From NCBI GenBank assembly GCA_023460615.1, contig JAEWPL010000298.1, forward strand, positions 1 through 13,766: DNA of 13,766 nt. The letters are read 5' to 3'. Positions 1-5,941 of the stretch are shown here, piece after piece (position 1 is the stretch's first letter; each line of letters opens with the position of its first letter). The position numbers and the translations under genes are program-made. The notes beneath the pieces are model-generated. The model saw only the letters and a program-made list of their open reading frames with translations. It searched no databases and was not told the DNA's origin. The stretch comes from Pseudomonadota bacterium (GTDB lineage Bacteria > Pseudomonadota > Gammaproteobacteria > Enterobacterales > Succinivibrionaceae).

Positions 1-347
1 GTAAGTCCTTTCTTGTAGTAATTCATACCTGAGCCTAAATCGGTTATGAGCTCATACTTATAACCATGCTCAGCACAGTACAATTCTAGTACTTGTGATT
101 GTCTTACTAAATCTTCTTTTTGATCGTGAGAGCTTACTCTAGCATAAGCTATGGTTTTTCTCTCATCTACTACAGTAGGTACTTCCTTTCCACTGATTGC
201 TACAATCCTATCTAGGTTATATCTTCTTGTACCACCAGGTGAAATTGAATCAGGTTTTAACTTACCTGACTTCTCCCAATTTCTCATGGTTTGAACATGA
301 ACACCTAATAGTTTTGCAGCTTGACCTATGGAAATTATCTTTGACAT
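1..347 (-). CDS. tnpA: IS607-family serine recombinase (TnpA), partial at window edge
   Basis: The first 115 codons of a minus-strand gene are visible; the rest lies left of the window. I translated it by hand from the ATG at 347-345. Residues 5-50 form a MerR-like helix-turn-helix (SIGQAAKLLGVHVQTMRNW, then a PGGTRRY wing). From about residue 65 a serine-recombinase domain begins, with YARVSSHDQKEDL around residues 68-80; Ser72 is the expected nucleophile. DLGSGMNYYKKGL at the edge is also typical of IS607 resolvases. Family knowledge: these proteins catalyse cut-and-paste movement of IS607 elements, with tnpB usually downstream, which here would be outside the window. No frameshift or stop is seen in the visible part. 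A stand-alone recombinase without an element is possible. Confidence 0.88.
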   Translation of the reverse strand, partial: MSKIISIGQAAKLLGVHVQTMRNWEKSGKLKPDSISPGGTRRYNLDRIVAISGKEVPTVVDERKTIAYARVSSHDQKEDLVRQSQVLELYCAEHGYKYELITDLGSGMNYYKKGL

Positions 348-358
348 ACTCTTAATAC

Positions 359-375
359 CTACTAAATATTAGTAG
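359..375. repeat. Short inverted repeat upstream of the IS607 recombinase gene
   Basis: Arms CTACTA (359-364) and TAGTAG (370-375) flank five bases, 12 bases upstream of the recombinase start codon. Placed here it could be an operator or recombinase-binding site, or lie near the element end. IS607 elements lack long terminal inverted repeats, so the element border cannot be fixed by eye. In AT-rich DNA a 6-bp repeat can be chance. Confidence 0.25.
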
Positions 376-538
376 TTAATATAAACAATTTATAGATTTA
401 TTGCAACAGTTAATTACCCTAAAAGTTCAAGTATCTTGTATAGCTTTACGTCTATTAGTAATGCTATTTTTGCCATTATACAATACAATAATAAAGTTAT
501 ATAGAAATTAGGAAAGCTTATTTTATACTGGAGTAAAG

Positions 539-1228
539 ATGGCAGATTGGAGTCACATTATCGGTAATTTAAAGCATACAGAAGCCTTTATGCATGCAAA
601 TAATTATCAATTACAAAGACGCAATAGTGGTGCAGTAGTTTTCCCTCCAAAAGAAGATGTGTTTAATGCTTTTAAATATACTCCGCTTGATAAATTAAAA
701 GTGGTGATTTTAGGTCAAGATCCTTACCCAGGTGTAGGTCAGGCAATGGGACTTGCTTTTTCAGTACACACCAAAATTCCAGTACCTCGCTCTTTAGTTA
801 ACATCTACAAAGAGTTAGCAAGTGATATCCCTGGTTTTCAAATCCCAGATCATGGCAATTTAATCCCTTGGGCAAGACAAGGTGTCTTGCTGTTAAATGC
901 CTGTTTAACTGTAGAGGAGGGCAAACCTTTATCTCATCAAAAAATTGGTTGGGAGCAGTTTACTGACGGTGTGATTAAAGCTATCAATGACAAGTGTGAG
1001 AACCTAGTTTTTATGCTTTGGGGAAATCCTGCTCAGCAAAAGGGAGCATGTATTGATGCTAATAAACACTTAGTTTTAAAGTGTGCTCATCCAAGTCCTT
1101 TATCAGCAAGTCGTGGCTTTTTTGGTTGTCACCACTTTTCTAAAGCTAATCAATACCTTATTGAGCATCATAAGAAGCCTATCGATTGGCAGTTACCATT
1201 ACATCTTGATGGTGATGAGCAGTTGTAA
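539..1228 (+). CDS. ung: Uracil-DNA glycosylase (family 1)
   Basis: This 229-residue protein removes uracil from DNA as the first step of base-excision repair in the cytoplasm. Family-1 motifs are all visible: the water-activating loop GQDPYPG at 59-65 with catalytic Asp61, GLAFSV at 71-76, LLLNACLTVE at 117-125, and the Leu-intercalation loop HPSPLSASRGFFG at 184-196 with His184. Length is normal for the family (about 220-230). The ATG is preceded by GGAG at 530-533, five bases away. The enterobacterial form of the first motif is GQDPYHG; the Pro at residue 63-64 resembles the form I recall from actinobacterial Ung, and should not affect the catalytic Asp. No convincing promoter was found in 348-538. 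It ends into a terminator shared with the opposing TM2 gene. Confidence 0.96.
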   Translation: MADWSHIIGNLKHTEAFMHANNYQLQRRNSGAVVFPPKEDVFNAFKYTPLDKLKVVILGQDPYPGVGQAMGLAFSVHTKIPVPRSLVNIYKELASDIPGFQIPDHGNLIPWARQGVLLLNACLTVEEGKPLSHQKIGWEQFTDGVIKAINDKCENLVFMLWGNPAQQKGACIDANKHLVLKCAHPSPLSASRGFFGCHHFSKANQYLIEHHKKPIDWQLPLHLDGDEQL

Positions 1229-1232
1229 AAAT

Positions 1233-1257
1233 AAAGGCAGCTTAAAAGCTGCCTTTT
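1233..1257. terminator. Bidirectional intrinsic terminator between ung and the TM2 gene
   Basis: Arms AAAGGCAGCTT (1233-1243) and AAGCTGCCTTT (1246-1256) are perfect complements around a two-base centre. A T run follows on the plus side (1254-1257), and on the minus side the stem is followed by ATTTTTAC. It sits five bases after the ung stop and about 20 bases after the stop of the convergent TM2 gene, so it can serve both. Confidence 0.9.
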
Positions 1258-1276
1258 ATAAAACTTTAATCAAAGA

Positions 1277-1516
1277 TTAGTTTGTTAGATTTGAACCGTT
1301 AGCAGGTTTAAGAGAACCTGTGCAGATTCTGATTAGATCGATAATTACCCAGATACCAGAGATTACAGCACCAAAACATGTAAGTGTTAAAATTAGCATT
1401 AGAATAGCAGTGCCTGGTCTACCTAAATAGAATCTGTGAGCACCAAAGCCACCTAAAAATAAGCAAAGTAATAATGTAGCAATAAATGACTTGTTATTTA
1501 CAGTTACGTCAGACAT
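1277..1516 (-). CDS. Small TM2-domain inner-membrane protein
   Basis: This 79-residue protein has the TM2-domain pattern: a first membrane helix at about 11-24 ending in GGFGAHRFYLG (22-32), a second helix at about 35-59, and a closing WVIIDLIRI (56-64) with the conserved Asp60. TM2 proteins are widespread small membrane proteins of unknown function in bacteria; no specific role can be read here. The start ATG is backed by a good ribosome site, AAGGAGA, at 1527-1521 with four bases of spacing. It is a single-gene unit: its upstream side is a 500-base non-coding gap and its 3' end meets ung tail to tail. Confidence 0.88.
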   Translation of the reverse strand: MSDVTVNNKSFIATLLLCLFLGGFGAHRFYLGRPGTAILMLILTLTCFGAVISGIWVIIDLIRICTGSLKPANGSNLTN

Positions 1517-1866
1517 AAAATCTCCTTAATTTATATACACTTTGTGCTTTCTAATTTAGCAAATTCAAGCTTAAAAAAAATAGTCTAATATCAAAAGCTT
1601 GATAGTATTCACTAAATTTTTTGAGGTTTTAGTTGTACCAACCTTCTTTTTTAATCCTAAATTTATACACATCAAAAAATGTATATTATCACTCACATCG
1701 TGAGATGAAAATATTTTTAACAATGTTTAATTTAATAAACAAAACGTTTTAGTTTAGGAAAAATGGCTTAATCTTAAGTTTATAAACTTTATCGAAAACG
1801 CTTACATATAAGCCATATTCAAGTAAAAAAGATTATTTTGAGTTTAAAACAAGGTAAAATGTAAAG

Positions 1867-1882
1867 TGTGATAATTATCACA
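1867..1882. promoter_or_regulatory. CRP-type binding site (perfect palindrome)
   Basis: TGTGATAATTATCACA is a perfect 16-bp palindrome and matches the CRP half sites TGTGA and TCACA with exactly six bases between. The nearest downstream gene start on the minus strand (TM2) is 350 bases away, so the more natural target is a plus-strand promoter between 1900 and 1965. Binding by another CRP/FNR-family regulator is equally possible. Confidence 0.6.
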
Positions 1883-1927
1883 AAACAATGTTAAATAATT
1901 TGTTAGTATTTTAACGCTATGTAGTTT

Positions 1928-1957
1928 TTGTAGTGTTGCAAAATACGCTGCTAAAAT
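1928..1957 (+). promoter_or_regulatory. Possible extended -10 promoter for a short plus-strand RNA
   Basis: TGCTAAAAT at 1949-1957 has the TGn extended -10 form with TAAAAT at 1952-1957. A weak -35, TTGTAG, lies at 1928-1933 with 18 bases of spacing. Predicted start is near 1964, which puts the CRP-like palindrome centre about 89-90 bases upstream, within the range of class I activation. The -35 is poor and the region is AT rich. Confidence 0.35.
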
Positions 1958-1963
1958 GATAGC

Positions 1964-2030
1964 TTTCATAAAGGTGATTGAACGGGTGGGCGCGTATAAA
2001 AAAGTATTCGCATCCATCCGGTTTTTTTTT
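1964..2030 (+). ncRNA. Candidate small RNA of about 67 nt ending in its own terminator
   Basis: It is defined by the predicted start after the extended -10 and by the strong terminator. The visible 5' part, before the stem, is short (about 19 bases) and A/T rich and includes AAAGGTG. Its 3' end overlaps the stop codon of the opposing pseG gene by a few bases. I know no RNA family that matches. A longer plus-strand transcript starting further upstream, or no transcript at all, remains possible. Confidence 0.3.
1983..2030 (+). terminator. Plus-strand intrinsic terminator facing pseG
   Basis: Arms CGGGTGGGCGCG (1983-1994) and CGCATCCATCCG (2009-2020) pair at 11 of 12 positions in plus-strand RNA, two of them as G-U pairs, and nine T follow at 2022-2030. 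On the minus strand those wobble pairs become A-C mismatches and no T run follows, so it does not serve pseG. There is no plus-strand protein gene upstream for it to end. Confidence 0.75.
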
Positions 2031-3042
2031 ATCTACCAGAGCTCTCTAGCAACTTTCTAATTTCAGCTACTACGTTTTTAAGACCTTTACCTTTATAGGT
2101 GTGTTCGCAGTTGTGCTGATAAGTGTCAAAGTTTTCAATCAAATCTTGAAGGGCGGAATCGATACTCTTTGCATCACTAAGCTTTGTTACTGTTAAGCAG
2201 TTACCTAGTCTATTATCGGTTACAAATTGTCCTACACCAACTTGATTGTCTGCTATTTCGACATTGATAGATGGTATTTTTGCTATGATACGCTCTTTGA
2301 ACATGCCACCGCAGGCACCGATGGCTAAGTCTGTTTGAGAAAATAACTTTGGTACATCCTCAGTGTGTTTTAGCACTTTTATTAAAGGAGCACCTTTAGT
2401 TAGTTTTACAATTTCCTCATAATTTGGATTTGACAGTCCACAAAGGATTGTAAAATCATATTTCTTATAGAGTTTTGACTCGACAATCGCCTTAGTGCAG
2501 CTAAGACATCCGTGTACAGGATCAGAGCCCCCAAAGTTTACTAAAACTCTATATTTACCACTTTTTGAAGGTGTCTTTTTAATGTGGTTAAAGCTATCTT
2601 TAATGTAGTTATAATCACCACCTATGCACAACTTACATTCAGTATTTACAAGAGGTTTGTAGCTATCCTCACTCTTACTAGGATCTTGATCAAAGAGTAA
2701 ATGGCATTGATGTGGACGATTACATAAATCGTCGATGACGACAACTTTGGTATAAGGGTAGAGCTCTTTTTCAAATTCACTATCTAAGTAATAATCATCG
2801 ATAATAACAAGATCAGGCTCTTCGCATAAGGTCGAAGTTACAAGCTCATCAAACTCATCGACCATAGAGAATTCATCAAAATTAGTACACAGTGGAAATA
2901 CCCTTGTAGAAAGTGAATTTGATACAAGAGTTAGATAACAATCTTTAAAGTTCTCTAAAATGGCATTTACACGCATTAAATGGCCAGTACCAATATTCTC
3001 ATCTGCAATTAGTACTACCGTAATAGTCTTTTTCTTACTCAA
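2029..3042 (-). CDS. pseG: UDP-2,4-diacetamido-2,4,6-trideoxy-beta-L-altropyranose hydrolase (PseG)
   Basis: PseG releases UDP from the altrosamine intermediate, the fourth step of CMP-pseudaminic acid synthesis in the cytoplasm. The 337-residue protein has a GT-B fold pattern: IGTGHLMR at 17-24 with the expected catalytic His21, VVVIDDLCNRPH at 100-111, NFGGSDP at 169-175, and the nucleotide-binding IGACGGMFKER at 241-251. The start codon is TTG (3042-3040). A stop codon lies two codons upstream in the same frame and the next ATG is past the conserved motif, so TTG is the start by elimination. It overlaps the end of pseF by eight bases and has only a weak purine-rich site (AGAAGAG), so translation is probably coupled. 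It is not fused to PseH, as happens in some species. Last gene of the operon. Confidence 0.9.
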   Translation of the reverse strand: MSKKKTITVVLIADENIGTGHLMRVNAILENFKDCYLTLVSNSLSTRVFPLCTNFDEFSMVDEFDELVTSTLCEEPDLVIIDDYYLDSEFEKELYPYTKVVVIDDLCNRPHQCHLLFDQDPSKSEDSYKPLVNTECKLCIGGDYNYIKDSFNHIKKTPSKSGKYRVLVNFGGSDPVHGCLSCTKAIVESKLYKKYDFTILCGLSNPNYEEIVKLTKGAPLIKVLKHTEDVPKLFSQTDLAIGACGGMFKERIIAKIPSINVEIADNQVGVGQFVTDNRLGNCLTVTKLSDAKSIDSALQDLIENFDTYQHNCEHTYKGKGLKNVVAEIRKLLESSGR

Positions 3043-3730
3043 GGTTTAACTCTTCTAAAGCTTTGGAAATTGCTTGTGCATACACAAAGTCGTCTAAAGT
3101 ATCGATATCGATAACTCTATATCTTGGCATTTGATAGCCAATTCTCTTAAGGTTGGTTACTTTTCCTTCTAAATTTTGAGCTGTGTAAAAGTAGAATTGT
3201 CCACAGTCTTGATAGCATGGCGGTAGATCTTGAGAGCGAGTCATTGCATACTGTGGCTCGCGATAAACGATATTGCCTATAGGATCTTCAATAAAAGCTC
3301 TTTGAATAGGGAAAGGAAACTCACAAATTGAGGTTAAAGTATCAGCTTTTTCCTCAATAAATTTTTGGTAAGCTCTTTTTAGATGAAAACCATTTAATAA
3401 AGGTGCTGTAGCGTAGATGCAACAGACATTGTCTATGTTTTCACCACTTTGCTTTAATCTTTTATAAGCATCGACTACCACTGCATAAGTTCCGGTAAAA
3501 TCGTCGGCTAAACTCTTATCTCTTACAAAAGGAGCACAAGCACCGTATTGAGTGGCTACTTCAATAATTTGAGGGCAGTCAGTTGAGACGATTACTTTTG
3601 AAAATACACCACTGTCTAAGGCTGCTTTGATAGAGTAACTAATTAAAGGAGCACCGTTAAAGTCTTTGATATTTTTTAAAGGGATCCTCTTTGAGCCACC
3701 ACGAGCAGGGATCACTGCAATATTGTTCAT
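3035..3730 (-). CDS. pseF: CMP-pseudaminic acid cytidylyltransferase (PseF)
   Basis: PseF activates pseudaminic acid with CTP to give CMP-pseudaminic acid, the donor for flagellin glycosylation. The 231-residue protein starts with the nucleotidyltransferase signature PARGGSKRIPLKN (8-20) and has a closing metal/sugar motif DIDTLDD at 208-214. A NeuA/LegF-type sialic- or legionaminic-acid synthetase is the alternative, but PseB, PseC and PseG next door argue for the pseudaminic form. The start ATG is five bases after the pseC stop; the only Shine-Dalgarno-like stretch (AAGGAA, 3750-3745) is 14 bases away, so coupling to pseC translation is likely. Confidence 0.92.
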   Translation of the reverse strand: MNNIAVIPARGGSKRIPLKNIKDFNGAPLISYSIKAALDSGVFSKVIVSTDCPQIIEVATQYGACAPFVRDKSLADDFTGTYAVVVDAYKRLKQSGENIDNVCCIYATAPLLNGFHLKRAYQKFIEEKADTLTSICEFPFPIQRAFIEDPIGNIVYREPQYAMTRSQDLPPCYQDCGQFYFYTAQNLEGKVTNLKRIGYQMPRYRVIDIDTLDDFVYAQAISKALEELNLE

Positions 3731-3735
3731 AAATT

Positions 3736-4896
3736 CTATGAAATTTCCTTATCTAATAAACTACATAAGGTAGCTGCGCACATTTGTAATTGCACATGAC
3801 TTAATTTTGGAAAGAGCGGAATAGAGAGTGTGTGACTAAAGAAATACTCAGCCCCATCTAACTTTTCATATGCTTTTAAGCTTTGATAATAAGGGTGATC
3901 ATAAATTGGTAAATAATGAATTTGTACACCAATATTATGTTTGCGTAGTTCTTCGTAGAGGTGATCTCTACAATTGCCAGGTAAAGACACTTGATAAAGA
4001 TGCCAAGAGCTTAGGGAGTCTTTAGTATCTGCAATAGGCAACACTAAACCTTTTTGATCTTTTAAAAGTTCTAGGTAAGCTTTTGCTTGCTCTCTTCTTT
4101 TAGCTAAAAAGTCATCAACTTTATTTAATTGAGTAATACCTAAAGCTGCCTGCAAGTCCGATAAACGATAGTTAAAACCAAGATCTTGCATCTCATAGTA
4201 GTAAGCAGGGTAGTTTTGATTTACAAGTTTAGCTTTATCGTGCTCAATACCATGAGAGGAGAACTTCTTAATGATTTGGAAGAACTTCTCATTATTAGTC
4301 AAACACATACCACCTTCTGCGGTAGTAATAATTTTGACAGGATGGAAACTAAATACGGTGATATCAGAGTATTTGCAACTACCAATTTTACTGCCGTGAT
4401 ACTCTGCACCTAAGGCATGAGCTGCATCTTCTAGAAGATAAAAACCATACTCAGCTTTAAGTTTAGAAAGACGCTCTAAATCAACAGGTTTACCTGATAA
4501 ATGAACCGCAACTACAACTTTTGGTAGCTTGTTTTGAGCTTTTGCTTTGAGGAGCATTTGCTCAAGGGCATCAACATTTAGATTACCAGTAAATTTATCA
4601 ACATCGATAAATTCGACGTTTGCACCTAGGTATCTTGCGCAGTTTGCTGAAGCTACAAAGCTAATGGCGCTAACATAGACGTAGTCATCTTTTTGCACGC
4701 CAAAAGCTATCATCGCAAGATGTAGGGCTGAGGTGCAGGAATTTACACCTACAGCGTATTGAGCACCACAATAGTCTGCGACATTGTCTTCAAATTCTGT
4801 AATTAAAGGACCACAAGTTAAATAACCAGAGGTAAGAACATCTCTTACAGCCTCTAGATCATCTTGCTCAATTGTCTGAGTGCTGTAAGGAATCAT
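3736..4896 (-). CDS. pseC: UDP-4-amino-4,6-dideoxy-N-acetyl-beta-L-altrosamine transaminase (PseC)
   Basis: PseC is a PLP-dependent aminotransferase of the DegT/DnrJ/EryC1/StrS family that turns the PseB keto product into the 4-amino sugar. The 386-residue protein shows the N-terminal GYLTCGP segment (24-30), the PLP phosphate/ring region LLEDAAHALGA (154-164, Asp157), and the Schiff-base lysine in SFHPVKIITTAEGG (Lys188). Length matches the family. Its ATG overlaps the pseB stop in TAATG, with AAGGTG five bases upstream inside pseB. An ArnB- or LegC-type aminotransferase is less likely given its neighbours. Confidence 0.94.
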   Translation of the reverse strand: MIPYSTQTIEQDDLEAVRDVLTSGYLTCGPLITEFEDNVADYCGAQYAVGVNSCTSALHLAMIAFGVQKDDYVYVSAISFVASANCARYLGANVEFIDVDKFTGNLNVDALEQMLLKAKAQNKLPKVVVAVHLSGKPVDLERLSKLKAEYGFYLLEDAAHALGAEYHGSKIGSCKYSDITVFSFHPVKIITTAEGGMCLTNNEKFFQIIKKFSSHGIEHDKAKLVNQNYPAYYYEMQDLGFNYRLSDLQAALGITQLNKVDDFLAKRREQAKAYLELLKDQKGLVLPIADTKDSLSSWHLYQVSLPGNCRDHLYEELRKHNIGVQIHYLPIYDHPYYQSLKAYEKLDGAEYFFSHTLSIPLFPKLSHVQLQMCAATLCSLLDKEIS

Positions 4897-5930
4897 TATT
4901 TCACCTTAGCTAAAAAGTCTTTAATTTCTTCAACGTTTAAGTAATGAGGGTTGTTAAAGGAGTTGTACTCAAAGTCTAAAGGTACAGCATTACCTTTTTC
5001 ACCAAGAGCCGTCTTTGTAAAATTCTCACTGCCGTAATTGTTGAACACAATAGCAGGTCTAATGATAAAGAAATCATCAAACTCAATTACGTGCATAGAG
5101 TCATCGCGAGGACACATTAACTCATGAATTTTTTCACCAGGTCTAATACCCACTTCTTTTTGTGGAATATTAGGGGCGATAGCGGTTGCTAAATCTACAA
5201 TTTTAATAGATGGAATTTTTGGTACAAAAGTTTCGCCACCGTGCATTCTTACTAAGGATTTTAGTACGAAATTTACCCCTTGCTCTAAGGAAATCCAAAA
5301 GCGGGTCATCTTCATATCAGTGATAGGAATAAAATCTGCTTTTTCCTCAACTAGTTTCTTAAAGAAAGGTACTACAGAACCACGAGATCCTGAAACATTA
5401 CCATAGCGCACTACTGCAAAGCGGGTTTTACCTTCCCCAACTAAGTTATTTGCAGCGGTAAATAACTTATCTGAGCAGAGTTTTGTAGCACCATATAGAT
5501 TGATTGGGTTAGCTGCTTTATCTGTTGATAAGGCAATTACTTTTTCTACATTACAATCAATTGCTGCCTGAATAATATTGTCAGCACCACCAATATTTGT
5601 CTTGATGCATTCTTGAGGGTTGTATTCAGCAGCAGGTACTTGCTTGATGGCAGCAGCGTGAATCACAATATCCACTCCTTTCATGGCCATCTTTAACCTT
5701 TGCAGATCACGGACATCGCCAATAAAGTAACGAAGTTTTGAGCTATAAGCTGCAAGTCTTTGTTGCATTTCGTATTGCTTTAACTCGTCACGGGAATAAA
5801 TGATCACTTTTTTGATGTCATAATTATCTAATAAAGTTTTGACAAATTTATTACCAAAAGAGCCTGTTCCACCAGTTACAAGAAGGGTCTTACCCTTTAA
5901 ATACTCTGCAACCTTCAAAAAAATATCCAT
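4896..5930 (-). CDS. pseB: UDP-N-acetylglucosamine 4,6-dehydratase, inverting (PseB)
   Basis: PseB carries out the first step of pseudaminic acid synthesis: dehydration with C5 inversion of UDP-GlcNAc. It is a short-chain dehydrogenase/reductase (FlaA1 type) with TGGTGSFG for NADP and STDKAANPINLYGATK, which holds the Asp-Lys pair and the YxxxK dyad; MTRFWISLEQGV is also typical. Two ATGs lie six bases apart (5936 and 5930). AAGGA (5941-5937) touches the first but is six bases from the second, so I start the protein at 5930 (344 residues; 346 from the other). It begins three to nine bases after the stop of flrA, so the two are co-transcribed. Confidence 0.93.
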   Translation of the reverse strand: MDIFLKVAEYLKGKTLLVTGGTGSFGNKFVKTLLDNYDIKKVIIYSRDELKQYEMQQRLAAYSSKLRYFIGDVRDLQRLKMAMKGVDIVIHAAAIKQVPAAEYNPQECIKTNIGGADNIIQAAIDCNVEKVIALSTDKAANPINLYGATKLCSDKLFTAANNLVGEGKTRFAVVRYGNVSGSRGSVVPFFKKLVEEKADFIPITDMKMTRFWISLEQGVNFVLKSLVRMHGGETFVPKIPSIKIVDLATAIAPNIPQKEVGIRPGEKIHELMCPRDDSMHVIEFDDFFIIRPAIVFNNYGSENFTKTALGEKGNAVPLDFEYNSFNNPHYLNVEEIKDFLAKVK

Positions 5931-5936
5931 GATCAT

Positions 5937-5941
5937 TCCTT
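5937..5941 (-). promoter_or_regulatory. Ribosome binding site that decides the pseB start
   Basis: AAGGA directly abuts the ATG at 5936-5934, which is too close to function, but sits six bases before the ATG at 5930-5928. It also overlaps the flrA stop codon (5942-5940), consistent with translational coupling. Confidence 0.6.

Larger units (their letters stand above)
1517..2028. other. Non-coding gap of about 510 bases with palindromes and signals for a plus-strand transcript
   Basis: No open frame with a ribosome site was found on either strand. Elements seen: an 8-bp inverted repeat TCAAGCTT/AAGCTTGA (1565-1572, 1595-1602); a small hairpin CTCAC-ATC-GTGAG (1692-1704); a perfect 14-bp palindrome centred at 1782/1783 (1776-1789), enclosed by 8-bp arms ATGGCTTA (1763-1770) and TAAGCCAT (1809-1816); the CRP-like palindrome at 1867-1882; an extended -10 near 1949-1957; and the terminator at 1983-2030. 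The last three are listed separately. The rest may include the TM2 gene promoter, which I could not place. Confidence 0.6.

Noticed and set aside
1083..1280. Frame inside ung in another register
   Set aside because: Overlaps the conserved ung C terminus and the terminator; no ribosome site or family match.
1532..1537. TATATA as -10 of the TM2 gene
   Set aside because: Transcription would begin within the ribosome binding site, leaving no usable leader.
1705..1752. Fifteen-codon frame coding MKIFLTMFNLINKTF
   Set aside because: The purines before it abut the ATG, and no gene follows for which it could be a leader peptide.
1983..2030. This hairpin as the terminator of the pse operon
   Set aside because: On the minus strand the wobble pairs become mismatches and no T run follows the stem.
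1956..2060. Open frame of 34 codons beginning ATGATAGCT on the plus strand
   Set aside because: No ribosome site, runs through the terminator stem and T run and into the pseG gene; no recognisable protein.
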